This document shows positions 12,656 through 20,642 of a stretch of 64,000 nucleotides of DNA, piece by piece. The position numbers and the translations under genes were made by a program. Location: NCBI GenBank assembly GCA_964195945.1, contig CAXMRC010000091.1, positions 5,189 through 69,188 of the forward strand, written 5' to 3'. The DNA is from JAAETI01 sp964195945. GTDB lineage: Bacteria; Actinomycetota; Acidimicrobiia; Spongiisociales; UBA5794. The notes under the pieces were generated by a model. It was not told the DNA's origin. It saw only the letters and a program-made list of their open reading frames with translations, and made no database searches. The first letter of the stretch is position 1. Each line of letters begins with the position of its first letter.

Positions 12656-13780
12656 CTACCTGCCATGAACCGACTGCCGACCGCGGTGCAGCAAGGCGGT
12701 ACCGGCTGCAAGGGCCGGCACCAACGCAAACGCAAAACGAATCTCAGTGACATGGTCGATCACGCCCAACAGCGTCGGCGTGATCGTGATGGCCGCTCCC
12801 GAAGCAAATGCGGCCAGGGCGATGAGTCGCTCCTCGGGCAAAGCCGGATCTTCGAGGAGTCTGGCCAACGCCATCGGGTAGAGGACAGCCACCCCCAGGC
12901 CAGCGACGAACAGCGCGCTAACTAGCAGTGGGATCGAGATCTCGAGAATCACGACGACGGCTGCGACGCCGGTGACCCAGGAGGAAAGTGTCACCGGGCC
13001 GATGCGCCCGATCGAACGTGGACCGATCATCCTTCCCACCGCCATGCCGATCGCAAACGCGGCAGCGAGACCGCTTGCGGTATCAACTCCGGCACCCGCA
13101 TCGACTAGTCGAGCGGCTCCCCAGATCCAGAAGCAGAACTCGGCCGACACTGCAAGAACGATCACAAGCCATAGGCGCCAGGTGTTGCTTGTCATCGCAC
13201 GGTTGTCCCGGCGGCTCGATACAGGTCGATCGATGCCCAGGCCCTCCGGTGCGCGCACCCGGCGGATCGCAATGATCATCAGCCAGGAAGCGGGAACCAC
13301 GAGCGCAACCCGACCGGTCGTCAGAGTCCGGTCGGCAAGGGCAACCGCGGCGGGCGCCATGAGACCGGTAATCGAAGACACTCCGACCGCGACGGCGAGA
13401 CGTTTGGCACGATTCTCGGTGCCGATCAACGCCGGGGTGGCGATCAGAAATACCGAGCACCCCATGCCCTGGAGCAATCCACCGGCGACGAGGAGCGGCA
13501 CGCTGGTGCCCGTGCCGAGGAGGACAACACCCGCGGTGACGAGGACTGCTCCGACCCTTGTGGCCGGCCCAGCCCCGTAGCCAAGGATCCGGCGACCGAG
13601 TAGTCCGGCTCCGAGCAGCCCAAACCCGAACGCCGAACCCAGCCAGGAGAGCTGATAGCGAGGCACGTCGAGATCGCGAGTGCCCAGCACTAGCACCGGT
13701 CCAAGTCCGCCGAGGCACCACCCGATAGCGGCTTGGATAGCGAGCGCGTGCTTGTCGCGCAGGAGCTCTCCAACGGTCAT
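12656..13780 (-). CDS. Major facilitator superfamily transporter
   Basis: A 374-residue protein with 11-12 hydrophobic segments, short for an MFS carrier. Glycine- and alanine-rich helices include GSAFGFGLLGAGLLGRRILG near the helix 2-3 loop and GIAMVGRMIGPRSIGRIGP-like sequence in the second half (observed as IGMAVGRMIGPRSIGRIG), which resembles the MFS GxxxDRxGRR loop. No substrate motif is recognisable. It converges on the narK genes and follows the PLP-enzyme operon on the same strand, but a hairpin at 13856-13881 separates them, so co-transcription is uncertain. Export or uptake of a product of the neighbouring pathway is only a guess. Confidence 0.75.
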   Translation of the reverse strand: MTVGELLRDKHALAIQAAIGWCLGGLGPVLVLGTRDLDVPRYQLSWLGSAFGFGLLGAGLLGRRILGYGAGPATRVGAVLVTAGVVLLGTGTSVPLLVAGGLLQGMGCSVFLIATPALIGTENRAKRLAVAVGVSSITGLMAPAAVALADRTLTTGRVALVVPASWLMIIAIRRVRAPEGLGIDRPVSSRRDNRAMTSNTWRLWLVIVLAVSAEFCFWIWGAARLVDAGAGVDTASGLAAAFAIGMAVGRMIGPRSIGRIGPVTLSSWVTGVAAVVVILEISIPLLVSALFVAGLGVAVLYPMALARLLEDPALPEERLIALAAFASGAAITITPTLLGVIDHVTEIRFAFALVPALAAGTALLHRGRQSVHGR

Positions 13781-13855
13781 CTATTGCCGCGCTCGGCAGC
13801 GAACATGCCCTCGATTGTAGGTAGTACGTGACTTCCCCGAGCACCCAAACAAGGA

Positions 13856-13881
13856 AGCGGGCCACCCGAAGGTGACCCGCT
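13856..13881 (-). terminator. Hairpin terminator downstream of the PLP-enzyme operon
   Basis: AGCGGGCCACC-CGAA-GGTGACCCGCT forms an 11-bp stem with one C-A mismatch and a 4-base loop. On the minus strand it is followed by the T-rich stretch TCCTTGTTTGG. It lies 25 bases past the stop of the gene ending at 13907, in the right place to end the four-gene operon. Confidence 0.6.
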
Positions 13882-13906
13882 CTCGCACTCTCGATTGTCG
13901 TTGGGG

Positions 13907-15364
13907 CTAGAGATCGACTTTGTCGTTGAACTGACCGATCAGTTCGTCGATGGGGTCGACCATGGACTGGATGTTGGTCCAGTAGTCCGGGTCGTACCAC
14001 TGTGCCTGGATCTCTTCGTAGGTCTTGCCTTGTTGCTCAACCCACGTGTAGTACTTCAGGTTGTGGACCTGCTTCTTCTCGTAGTAGCCGAGTTCCTGGA
14101 CGTGAGCGAGGCTCTGTCCCATCAGGTGCTGGTGATATGCAGCGGCCGCATCGAGGGCGGTGAACTCGCCGCGTTCCTCGTTTAGCTCCTGAAGCCGTGA
14201 CTCGTACATTTCCATCGAGTCGGTCCCGAGCGTCATCACGACGTCGTTGCCGGTGAGCTCGTACCACTTGGCGAACTTGATCGCCATCAGCATGTTTGCC
14301 ACACCGGAGATGCCGAGCAGGGGGAGCTTCGCGATGAACTCCGCCGAAACGCCCTGGCTGGCCAGATACTCGTGACCCGCCGGCTCGTTGAACAAGCGGA
14401 TCAGGCTGATCGATGATTCATCGTCGATGCCCATTGCCATGTCCGTGTTGCGCACGTTGTGGATCCACGGGATGTGCTTGTCGCCGATCCCCTCGATGCG
14501 GTGCTCGCCGAAGCCGTTGTAGATCATCGTCGGGCATTCGGTTGCTTCTCCGGCAACGATCTTCGAATTGGGGTACAACTGCTTCAGATAGTCGCCAGAA
14601 CCGATCGTCCCGGCGGAGCCGGTCGTCAGCGTCACGCCCGCAAAGCGATCGTTGGGGCCCATGACCTCGTTGAGGACCTCGACCATGGCTGGCCCGGTCA
14701 CTGAGTAGTGCCAGAGGTAGTTCCCGAACTCGTCGAACTGGTTGAAGATCACGAGGTCTTGGCCGGACACCCGCAACTCGTTGCACTTGTCGAAGATCTC
14801 TTTGACGTTGGATTCGGTGCCCGGAGTCTTGATGATCTCACCGGCAACCGACTCGAGCCATGAGAAGCGTTCCTTGCTCATACCTTCGGGGAGGATGGCG
14901 ATTGATTCGCAGGCGAGGAGGTTGGAGTCATAGGCACCACCACGGCAGTAGTTGCCGGTCGAGGGCCAGACCGCTTTTTGAGTCGCCGGATCGAACTGCC
15001 CGGTCACGAGACGGGGCACGAGGCAACCGAATGCGGCGCCAACCTTGTGGGCACCGGTCGGGAACCACTTGCCTTCAAGCATGACGATGCGAGCATCGAC
15101 GCCGCTGATCTCAGAGGGAACCTCGAAGTAGTTCACCCCACCGAACCCGCCACCAGAGGGCTTGGGGTCGTTGTGCCAGCTGATGCGGTACAGGTTGAGC
15201 GGATCGAGGTCCCACAACCCGACGTTGCCGAGGCGCGCCTTGATGTCATCGGGAATCAGGTTCGGGTCCCGCATCTGCTTGAAGGTCGGGATTCTGAAGT
15301 CACGTTCCTTGGCCTGTTTGACCGCGGACGCGAGAACAGACGGGTTGACGGTTAGGTCAATCAT
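13907..15364 (-). CDS. Fold-type II PLP-dependent enzyme, probable ammonia-lyase-like
   Basis: A 485-residue protein, longer than typical cysteine synthase or diaminopropionate ammonia-lyase (about 300-400). The likely Schiff-base lysine is K107 in FPTGAHKVGAAFG, which matches the position of the lysine in tryptophan-synthase-beta-fold enzymes. TTGSAGTIGSGDYL near residue 255 looks like the glycine-rich phosphate-binding loop. The N-terminal 90 residues and the Trp/Tyr-rich C-terminus (YDPDYWTNIQSM) have no domain I recognise. It is the last gene of the transcarbamylase-carbamate kinase-PLP operon. By analogy with E. coli ygeX next to ygeW it may deaminate an amino acid released by decarbamoylation; substrate unknown. 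Confidence 0.75.
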   Translation of the reverse strand: MIDLTVNPSVLASAVKQAKERDFRIPTFKQMRDPNLIPDDIKARLGNVGLWDLDPLNLYRISWHNDPKPSGGGFGGVNYFEVPSEISGVDARIVMLEGKWFPTGAHKVGAAFGCLVPRLVTGQFDPATQKAVWPSTGNYCRGGAYDSNLLACESIAILPEGMSKERFSWLESVAGEIIKTPGTESNVKEIFDKCNELRVSGQDLVIFNQFDEFGNYLWHYSVTGPAMVEVLNEVMGPNDRFAGVTLTTGSAGTIGSGDYLKQLYPNSKIVAGEATECPTMIYNGFGEHRIEGIGDKHIPWIHNVRNTDMAMGIDDESSISLIRLFNEPAGHEYLASQGVSAEFIAKLPLLGISGVANMLMAIKFAKWYELTGNDVVMTLGTDSMEMYESRLQELNEERGEFTALDAAAAYHQHLMGQSLAHVQELGYYEKKQVHNLKYYTWVEQQGKTYEEIQAQWYDPDYWTNIQSMVDPIDELIGQFNDKVDL

Positions 15365-15376
15365 TGATTGGTCCCC

Positions 15377-16630
15377 TTACTTGTTGAGTGCTTGTTTGAG
15401 TGCTTCGAGGGTCGGGTCGACAACCATTGGCGTTGTCCCCGCTGCCGTAACGGCCTTCATCGCCGAGGCGACATCCTTCAGGCCGGAACCGGTGGACAGC
15501 ACGACAACCTCGTCGGTTGCCGAGACCAGGCCACGGTTGACGGCTTCGATCAATCCGGCGTACGCAGTTGCACCTGCGGGTTCGGCGAAGACGCCGGACC
15601 CGCGGGCCATAAGGGGCAGCGCGGCGAGAATCTCATCGTCGCTAACGCGGATGTAGGCGCCGTCAGTCTCCGTGACCGCAGCCATCGCCTTGATCCGGTC
15701 CCTTGGCAGGTCGGCACTGATGGAGTCGGCGACGGTGTCTGCGGCGATCGGAGCCTTAGTGAGGATGTCCTCGCCTGACTCGAAAGCTTGAACCATGTAG
15801 TCGCTGCCGGCAGCCTGAATCCCGTAGATCCGGGGAGCCTTGTCTATCCAGCCAAGGGCTAGGGCATCCTTGACAGCTTTATGGACGCCGCCGATGATCG
15901 ATCCGTCGCCAACGCTGACGAAGATCGCATCCGGCGGGTTCCAACCGAGGTCCTCGAGAATCTCGAGACCGGCGGTCTTCTTGCCTTCGGTCATGAACGG
16001 GTTGTATCCGGTGTTCCGGTTGTACCAGCCGTACTCGGCCGCAGCGAGCATGCAAAGCTCGAACGCATCGGCGTAGTTGCCATTGACCAACGCAACTGTT
16101 GACCCATAGGCGAGTAGCTGGGCGATTTTGGCCTCTGGTGCGGACTTGGGAACAAAGATGACATTCTTTTGTCCGATGCTTGCCGAAATGCCGGACAATG
16201 CGGCCGCGGCGTTGCCGGTGCTGGCAGTAGTCACGACTTCGGCTCCGACCTCACGTGCTTTCACGACGGCCATCGCCGAGGCGCGGTCTTTGAGCGAAGC
16301 GGTGGGTTGGCGGCCTTCGTCCTTTACCCAAACCTTGGCGATGCCAAGATCCGCGGCAAGGGGAGCGGCGTCGTACATCGGGGTTCCGCCAACGGTGAGT
16401 TGCGGAACCTCGGCATCGGGAGCGACCGGCATAAGAGGCTTGTAGCGCCACATAGTGCGATCGGGATTGGCTGCGAGGTCTTCCTTGGTCCACTCGGCTG
16501 CGATCTGGTCGTAGTCGTAGCGAACGTCGAGGATGCCTTCGTTTCCGTGATCAGTACAGACGTACCCGGCGTAATCCGCCGGGTACGTCTTGTCACAGAT
16601 CACACAAGTGAGACCTATGACATTCTTCAT
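15377..16630 (-). CDS. Threonine-synthase-like PLP enzyme with N-terminal zinc-ribbon
   Basis: A 417-residue fold-type II PLP enzyme. An N-terminal Cys cluster (C9, C12, C25, H28 in CVICDKTYPADYAGYVC) looks like the small zinc ribbon found on some ThrC-like proteins. The catalytic lysine is K114 in TASLKDRASAM. ASTGNAAAALSGISA is the substrate-carboxylate loop and VSVGDGSIIGG the phosphate loop. It overlaps the carbamate kinase gene by ATGA and is followed 12 bases later by a second PLP enzyme. No hom or thrB is near, so true threonine synthesis is unlikely. A catabolic beta-elimination or ammonia-lyase reaction on a carbamoyl-derived amino acid is inferred. Confidence 0.82.
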   Translation of the reverse strand: MKNVIGLTCVICDKTYPADYAGYVCTDHGNEGILDVRYDYDQIAAEWTKEDLAANPDRTMWRYKPLMPVAPDAEVPQLTVGGTPMYDAAPLAADLGIAKVWVKDEGRQPTASLKDRASAMAVVKAREVGAEVVTTASTGNAAAALSGISASIGQKNVIFVPKSAPEAKIAQLLAYGSTVALVNGNYADAFELCMLAAAEYGWYNRNTGYNPFMTEGKKTAGLEILEDLGWNPPDAIFVSVGDGSIIGGVHKAVKDALALGWIDKAPRIYGIQAAGSDYMVQAFESGEDILTKAPIAADTVADSISADLPRDRIKAMAAVTETDGAYIRVSDDEILAALPLMARGSGVFAEPAGATAYAGLIEAVNRGLVSATDEVVVLSTGSGLKDVASAMKAVTAAGTTPMVVDPTLEALKQALNK

Positions 16631-17568
16631 TGAACGATCCGGGTACCGGTCTCGCCTGCCATGGCGCGCTCGAGGTTCGCAGGGTTGGTGATCAAGGCTT
16701 CCTTGCCACCAGCTTCCATGAACTGAACGACCGCACGCATCTTCGGGGCCATCGATCCCTCAGCGAAGTGGCCGCCCTCTTCGAGATAGCCCTTGAGCTC
16801 GGCCAGCGTGAACTGGCTGACCCACTCTTCATTGGGTTTGCCGAAGTTGAGCGCCACCTGCTCTACAGCAGTTGAGATCAACAGCAGATCGGCATCGACC
16901 TGGCTCGCCAACAGGGCTGAGGCGAGGTCCTTGTCGATCACCGCGGCGATACCTTCGAGGTCGCCCTTGTCGTTGGTGACGACGGGGATCCCGCCACCAC
17001 CAACTGCGATAGTCGCAACACCGGCATCAAGCAGCTGCTTGATGACATCGAGTTCCACGATCCGCATTGGTGCGGGGGAGGCAACAACGCGACGCCAGCC
17101 GCGGCCGGCGTCTTCTTTGATGTCCCAACCTTCCTCGTCGCGACGCTTCGTCGCTTCGGCTTTATCCATGAACGAGCCGATCGGCTTGCTCGGGGCCGCG
17201 AACGCCGGATCATTGGCATCAACCTCGACCTGGGTGACAACCGTGGCGACACTCTTGTTGATGCCGCGTTGCCGGAAGTCGTTGATCAGGTTCTGTTGAA
17301 GCATGTATCCGATGGCGCCCTGGGTGTCGGCACCGCAGTAGTCGAGCGGGATCTCATGGAGTTCGCTGCTCGACATCTCAGAGCGACGCAGGATGAAGCC
17401 AACTTGCGGGCCGTTGCCGTGTGAAATGGCCACATCCCATCCCTGTTCAACCAGGGATGCGATGTGATCGTCGGTTTCTGCCGCAGCGGCGTACTGATCC
17501 TGAACGGACTTGTGGTCCTTGTCAGGGATGAGCGAGTTGCCGCCAATGGCGATAACGACTCTTGGCAT
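16627..17568 (-). CDS. arcC: Carbamate kinase
   Basis: A 313-residue kinase that makes ATP from carbamoyl phosphate and ADP. VVIAIGGNSLIP at the N-terminus, AISHGNGPQVGFILRRSE and GVATIAVGGGGIPV are diagnostic of carbamate kinase. Start 17568 is chosen because its ATG overlaps the TGA of the upstream transcarbamylase (TGATG) and GGGAG precedes it; a GTG nine bases earlier is possible. Adjacent transcarbamylases indicate catabolic use, harvesting energy from a ureido compound, as YqeA or ArcC do. No arginine deiminase is present, so this is not a standard arginine deiminase operon. Confidence 0.95.
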   Translation of the reverse strand: MPRVVIAIGGNSLIPDKDHKSVQDQYAAAAETDDHIASLVEQGWDVAISHGNGPQVGFILRRSEMSSSELHEIPLDYCGADTQGAIGYMLQQNLINDFRQRGINKSVATVVTQVEVDANDPAFAAPSKPIGSFMDKAEATKRRDEEGWDIKEDAGRGWRRVVASPAPMRIVELDVIKQLLDAGVATIAVGGGGIPVVTNDKGDLEGIAAVIDKDLASALLASQVDADLLLISTAVEQVALNFGKPNEEWVSQFTLAELKGYLEEGGHFAEGSMAPKMRAVVQFMEAGGKEALITNPANLERAMAGETGTRIVQ

Positions 17569-18518
17569 CACTCCCACACTCCGAGGACGGACGAGAGGAG
17601 GGCCATACGCATGATGACACCGTTGTAAGCCTCCTGCCAGTAACGAGCGTGCCTGGAGTCGTCGACCTCAGGAAGTAGCTCGTCGCGGCGGGGGAGGGAG
17701 TGCAGGATGATTGAGCTGCCCTTGGCCCTGCTCATGACCTCAGAGGTCACCTGATAGTTAGCCGAAGTGTGTGCGTACACCTCTTGCCTTTCCTGCCGGG
17801 CCTTGGTGTAGTCGGGCTGGACGACGGGCTCCATGTAGATGACGTCGGCCTCGGCGATGGCCTCGTCGATGTGATCGACGATGCGGTAGTTGGTGCCCTT
17901 TTCGTCGAGTTCGGCGAGGAACTCGGGAAGCGGTGACATCTCTTCAGGGGCCAAGATGATCATCTCGGCGTCGAACTGCGACAGCGCATATCCGAGCGAG
18001 TGCATGGTGCGCATGCGGTGGTCCCCAACTGCGAGGATCGTCTTGCCGTCGACCGATCCCATTTCCTTGGTGATCGTGTAGAGGTCGGTAAGGATCTGGG
18101 TGGGGTGTTCGCCCCAGCCGTCGCCACCATTGATGACGGGGATCGATGCCCACTTGGCAGCCTCGTGGGGGGCGCCTTGGTCGAAGTGACGCATGACGAT
18201 GGCATCGCCATAGAACTCGAGCATGTGCATCGTGTCCTTGATGGACTCCTGATAGAAGTCGCCGGCCCTGGTCATCTTGGCATCGGAGAAACCGGTGACA
18301 TGGCCACCGAGACGATGCATCGCGGCCTCATGGGCCAGACGAGTACGTGTCGAAGGCTGATAGAAAGCGGTAACGAGAGTCTTGTGAGCGAGCATGTCGC
18401 TATTGCGTCGATCGCGAGCGATGGGCTCAACACGGTCGGCAATCTCGAACAGGTGCATGAACTCGTTGCGCTCGAAGTCCTTCAGCGACAGGATGTCGCG
18501 TCCCGCAAAGCTGCGCAT
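17568..18518 (-). CDS. Aspartate-transcarbamylase-fold carbamoyltransferase of unknown substrate
   Basis: A 316-residue transcarbamylase. The carbamoyl-phosphate site is conserved: STRTR at 56-60, R170 in GDHRMRTMHSL, HPTQ at 138-141 and LHSLPRRDE near 272-280. These and MHRLGGHVTGFSD resemble PyrB more than ArgF. In the second-substrate site, however, the PyrB TRVQ motif that holds aspartate appears as MEPVVQPD, and the 80s loop reads TRAGDFYQ. Aspartate is therefore probably not the substrate. It leads an operon with carbamate kinase and two PLP lyases, which implies use in the phosphorolytic direction. AGGAGG precedes the start. The substrate is unknown; a ureido amino acid is inferred. 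Confidence 0.85.
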   Translation of the reverse strand: MRSFAGRDILSLKDFERNEFMHLFEIADRVEPIARDRRNSDMLAHKTLVTAFYQPSTRTRLAHEAAMHRLGGHVTGFSDAKMTRAGDFYQESIKDTMHMLEFYGDAIVMRHFDQGAPHEAAKWASIPVINGGDGWGEHPTQILTDLYTITKEMGSVDGKTILAVGDHRMRTMHSLGYALSQFDAEMIILAPEEMSPLPEFLAELDEKGTNYRIVDHIDEAIAEADVIYMEPVVQPDYTKARQERQEVYAHTSANYQVTSEVMSRAKGSSIILHSLPRRDELLPEVDDSRHARYWQEAYNGVIMRMALLSSVLGVWE

Positions 18519-18539
18519 TGGGTGCCCTCCTTTAGGGGG

Positions 18540-18568
18540 TTGTCGGATTGGTCATACCATCCTACAAT
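18540..18568 (+). promoter_or_regulatory. Divergent promoter region with candidate GntR operator
   Basis: For the rightward GntR gene, TTGTCG (18540-18545) and TACAAT (18563-18568) are 17 bases apart, a good sigma-70 spacing. Within the spacer lies TGGTCATACCA (18549-18559), a short palindrome resembling HutC/DasR-type operators (TGGTCTAGACCA). TCATA (18552-18556) and TATGA (18567-18571) form a wider inverted repeat. One site could control both the regulator and the leftward transcarbamylase operon. Confidence 0.5.
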
Positions 18569-18600
18569 ATGATTACATTACTGACTAGCCCAGAATTCCG

Positions 18601-19329
18601 ATGATCACCAGAAGCCCATCACTCACCGACCAGGTGAAGGCCCACATCAAAACGAAGATCGTCAATGACGATTTTGAGGACGGCCGAATACCGCCAGAAG
18701 CCACCCTGGCTGAGGACCTGGGAGTCAGCCGAACCACCATCCGAGATGCACTTGGGAAGCTCGAACACGAAGGCGCCATCTACCGCAAGCAAGGTGCAGG
18801 GACCTTCGTCAATGAAGCCGGTCTCCAGATCAAATCGCGCCTTGAGGAGATCTGGTCATACGAGCAGGTGCTCGAAGACCATGGCTACACACCTTCGGTC
18901 AAGGTCCTCACCGATCGCATCCTTCCCGTGAAGGCTGAAACAGCTGTCGCACTCGGACTCGAGGAAGACGCCAAGGTTCTAGTGATCGAGAAAGTCTTTC
19001 TCGAAGACAACGAACCAGTCGTGTTGACCAGAAACCGGATTCCCGCCGACATGTTGTTGGACGTGGGGCGTGACCACGACGACATGCCCATATACGAGTT
19101 TCTCGAGGAGTACTGCGATCGGCGACTCGCCTACTACGTGTCCGAGATCGTACCGGTAGCCTTTAATGCAGTGCAGGCAAAGAAGCTTGGCGTGAAAAAG
19201 GGAACTGTCGGTCTGTCTTTTGTCGAGGTTGGCTTCGACCAGAGCAACGAGCCCGTGGTGCAAGCCACCTCATACTTCCGCGACGATTTGCTCCGCTTCC
19301 GTCTCATCAGAAGGAAATCCGGCGCATGA
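18601..19329 (+). CDS. GntR-family regulator, HutC/UTRA type
   Basis: A 242-residue repressor-type protein. The N-terminal winged helix spans about residues 7-70 (LTDQVKAHIKTKIVNDDF, then DLGVSRTTIRDALGKLEHEG and RKQGAGTFV). The C-terminal UTRA ligand domain spans about 90-235, ending with the typical QATSYFRDDLLRFRLIR. UTRA domains bind small metabolites from the pathway they control. It lies between and divergent from the two transcarbamylase genes, so it probably senses a ureido or amino-acid intermediate. No clear ribosome site precedes ATG 18601. Confidence 0.92.
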   Translation: MITRSPSLTDQVKAHIKTKIVNDDFEDGRIPPEATLAEDLGVSRTTIRDALGKLEHEGAIYRKQGAGTFVNEAGLQIKSRLEEIWSYEQVLEDHGYTPSVKVLTDRILPVKAETAVALGLEEDAKVLVIEKVFLEDNEPVVLTRNRIPADMLLDVGRDHDDMPIYEFLEEYCDRRLAYYVSEIVPVAFNAVQAKKLGVKKGTVGLSFVEVGFDQSNEPVVQATSYFRDDLLRFRLIRRKSGA

Positions 19330-19360
19330 GTAGGACTATCTATCTGCAAAGGAGCAGTTG

Positions 19361-20335
19361 ATGCAGACACATCTGCACGGCCGTGACATGATCACGACCC
19401 AGGAGTGGACCAAGGATGAACTTGATACGGTTATCGATATCGCCCTTGATCTGAAGCGCCGTCGTGCGCTCGGCGAGCAGCACGCATTGTTAGACAACAA
19501 GGTTCTTGCCATGTTGTTCTTCTTCTCGAGCACCCGGACCCGCGCCAGCTTTGAGGCCGGCATGGCTCAGCTCGGTGGCCACGCCATGTTCCTCGATAGC
19601 ACCAGCACCCAGATCGGCCACGGTGACACGTGGCGCGAGATCGGCGAGATCCTCGGTCGCTACGACGACGGTATCGCCATTCGCAACGTCGATTGGGAGA
19701 TTGGTAACAAGTACATCCGTGCAGTTGCCGAGGCCAGTCGGACACCTGTTCTCAACATGCAGTGCGACTGGTACCACCCTTTCCAGGCACTTGCCGATCT
19801 GTTGACCGTCATTGAGCAGAAGGGCGATCCCCGCAAGCTGACGTTCAACATGAGCTATGCCTATGCGGCCAGCTATCAGAAGCCGATCAGCGTTCCGCAG
19901 AGCGTCATCTTGTTGATGTCTCGTTACGGTGCGAATGTTCGTCTTACCCGTCCGCCAGAGTTCAAGCTCTTCCCTGAGATCATTGCTCAGACCGAAGAGA
20001 ATGCGAAGAAGTCGCACGGTAGCTTTGAGATCTTCGAGGACTTCGAAGAGGGCATGAAGGGTGCGGACGTTGTGTACGCCAAGGCGTGGGGCTCAATGCT
20101 CACGACTTCGGATCACGAAGAGTCGGCCAAGATCTCCGCGAAGTACTCGGACTGGATCGTGGACGAGCGTCGCATGAACATGGCAGATGAAGATGCCATC
20201 TACATGCATCCGCTGCCTGCGGACCGCAACATCGAGGTGGCCGACGAGGTCATCGACGGTCGCTGGAGCCGGGTCTTCGACCAGGCCGAGAACCGTCTCC
20301 ACGTACAGAAATCTGTAATGGCGCTAACGATGTGA
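19361..20335 (+). CDS. ygeW: YgeW-type knotted carbamoyltransferase
   Basis: A 324-residue transcarbamylase. ATG 19361 follows AAAGGAGC at proper spacing. Carbamoyl-phosphate motifs are STRTR (57-61), HPFQ (139-142) and HPLPADRN (283-290). The stretch SYAYAASYQKPISVPQ (165-180), with QIGHGDTWRE and NMQCDWYHP, matches the distinctive segments of E. coli YgeW and acetyl/succinylornithine transcarbamylases, which carry a C-terminal trefoil knot. YgeW belongs to the purine/urate catabolic locus of E. coli and gut anaerobes, where it is thought to act on 2,3-diureidopropionate-derived compounds. Here it is probably co-transcribed with the GntR gene 31 bases upstream. Its last codons lie inside a perfect hairpin. 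Confidence 0.88.
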   Translation: MQTHLHGRDMITTQEWTKDELDTVIDIALDLKRRRALGEQHALLDNKVLAMLFFFSSTRTRASFEAGMAQLGGHAMFLDSTSTQIGHGDTWREIGEILGRYDDGIAIRNVDWEIGNKYIRAVAEASRTPVLNMQCDWYHPFQALADLLTVIEQKGDPRKLTFNMSYAYAASYQKPISVPQSVILLMSRYGANVRLTRPPEFKLFPEIIAQTEENAKKSHGSFEIFEDFEEGMKGADVVYAKAWGSMLTTSDHEESAKISAKYSDWIVDERRMNMADEDAIYMHPLPADRNIEVADEVIDGRWSRVFDQAENRLHVQKSVMALTM

Positions 20336-20479
20336 CTTCGTCACATCGTTAGCGTACGGAGATTTCCTGGGCTACGCCCAGGAAACTCCGGCGTTTACAG
20401 ATGAAATCGTCAAGGTTCGAGTTCGCTTTGCGAACTCGGGCGCAGTGTTGGAAGGACCCGGGCTGTGCCCGGGTCCTTC
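20322..20479. other. Array of four consecutive triloop hairpins between convergent genes
   Basis: Four stem-loops follow each other, all with three-base loops. Hairpin 1 (20322-20354) has a perfect 15-bp stem with TTC loop and covers the ygeW stop codon. Hairpin 2 (20357-20390) has 10 perfect bp (TTTCCTGGGC) plus 5 more after a one-base bulge, loop TAC. Hairpin 3 (20418-20438) has 9 bp, loop TTT. Hairpin 4 (20451-20479) has 13 perfect bp (GAAGGACCCGGGC), loop TGT. None is followed by a T-run. They may act as bidirectional terminators between ygeW and the convergent ABC permease, or as a structured RNA. The rest of the gap, 20480-20642, is GC-rich and shows nothing I can name. Confidence 0.75.
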
Positions 20480-20642
20480 TGCGCCTGCGGGTGCGCACGG
20501 CGCCGTCCCGCCAAGTGTGATTGCCGCCGCTGCGCTATTTGAGGATCCGGGTGGATGATTGTGGGGCTTGGGACTTCCGGCATTCTGCGGCCGGGCTGTG
20601 GGCGGGCCGTCCGTTTCATGTTGGCGTTCGATCGAATGATGG

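Noticed and set aside
15377..16630. Biosynthetic threonine synthase
   Set aside because: It sits in a carbamoyl-phosphate-releasing operon without hom or thrB, so a catabolic role is more likely, although the fold call is the same.
13907..20335. Arginine deiminase pathway (arcABC)
   Set aside because: Carbamate kinase and an OTC-like protein are present, but there is no arginine deiminase or antiporter; the OTC-like protein has YgeW-type signatures and PLP lyases are included.
20401..20440. GGTTCGAGTT resembling a tRNA T-loop
   Set aside because: The flanking bases do not pair as a T-stem and instead form hairpin 3; no acceptor or anticodon arm is present.
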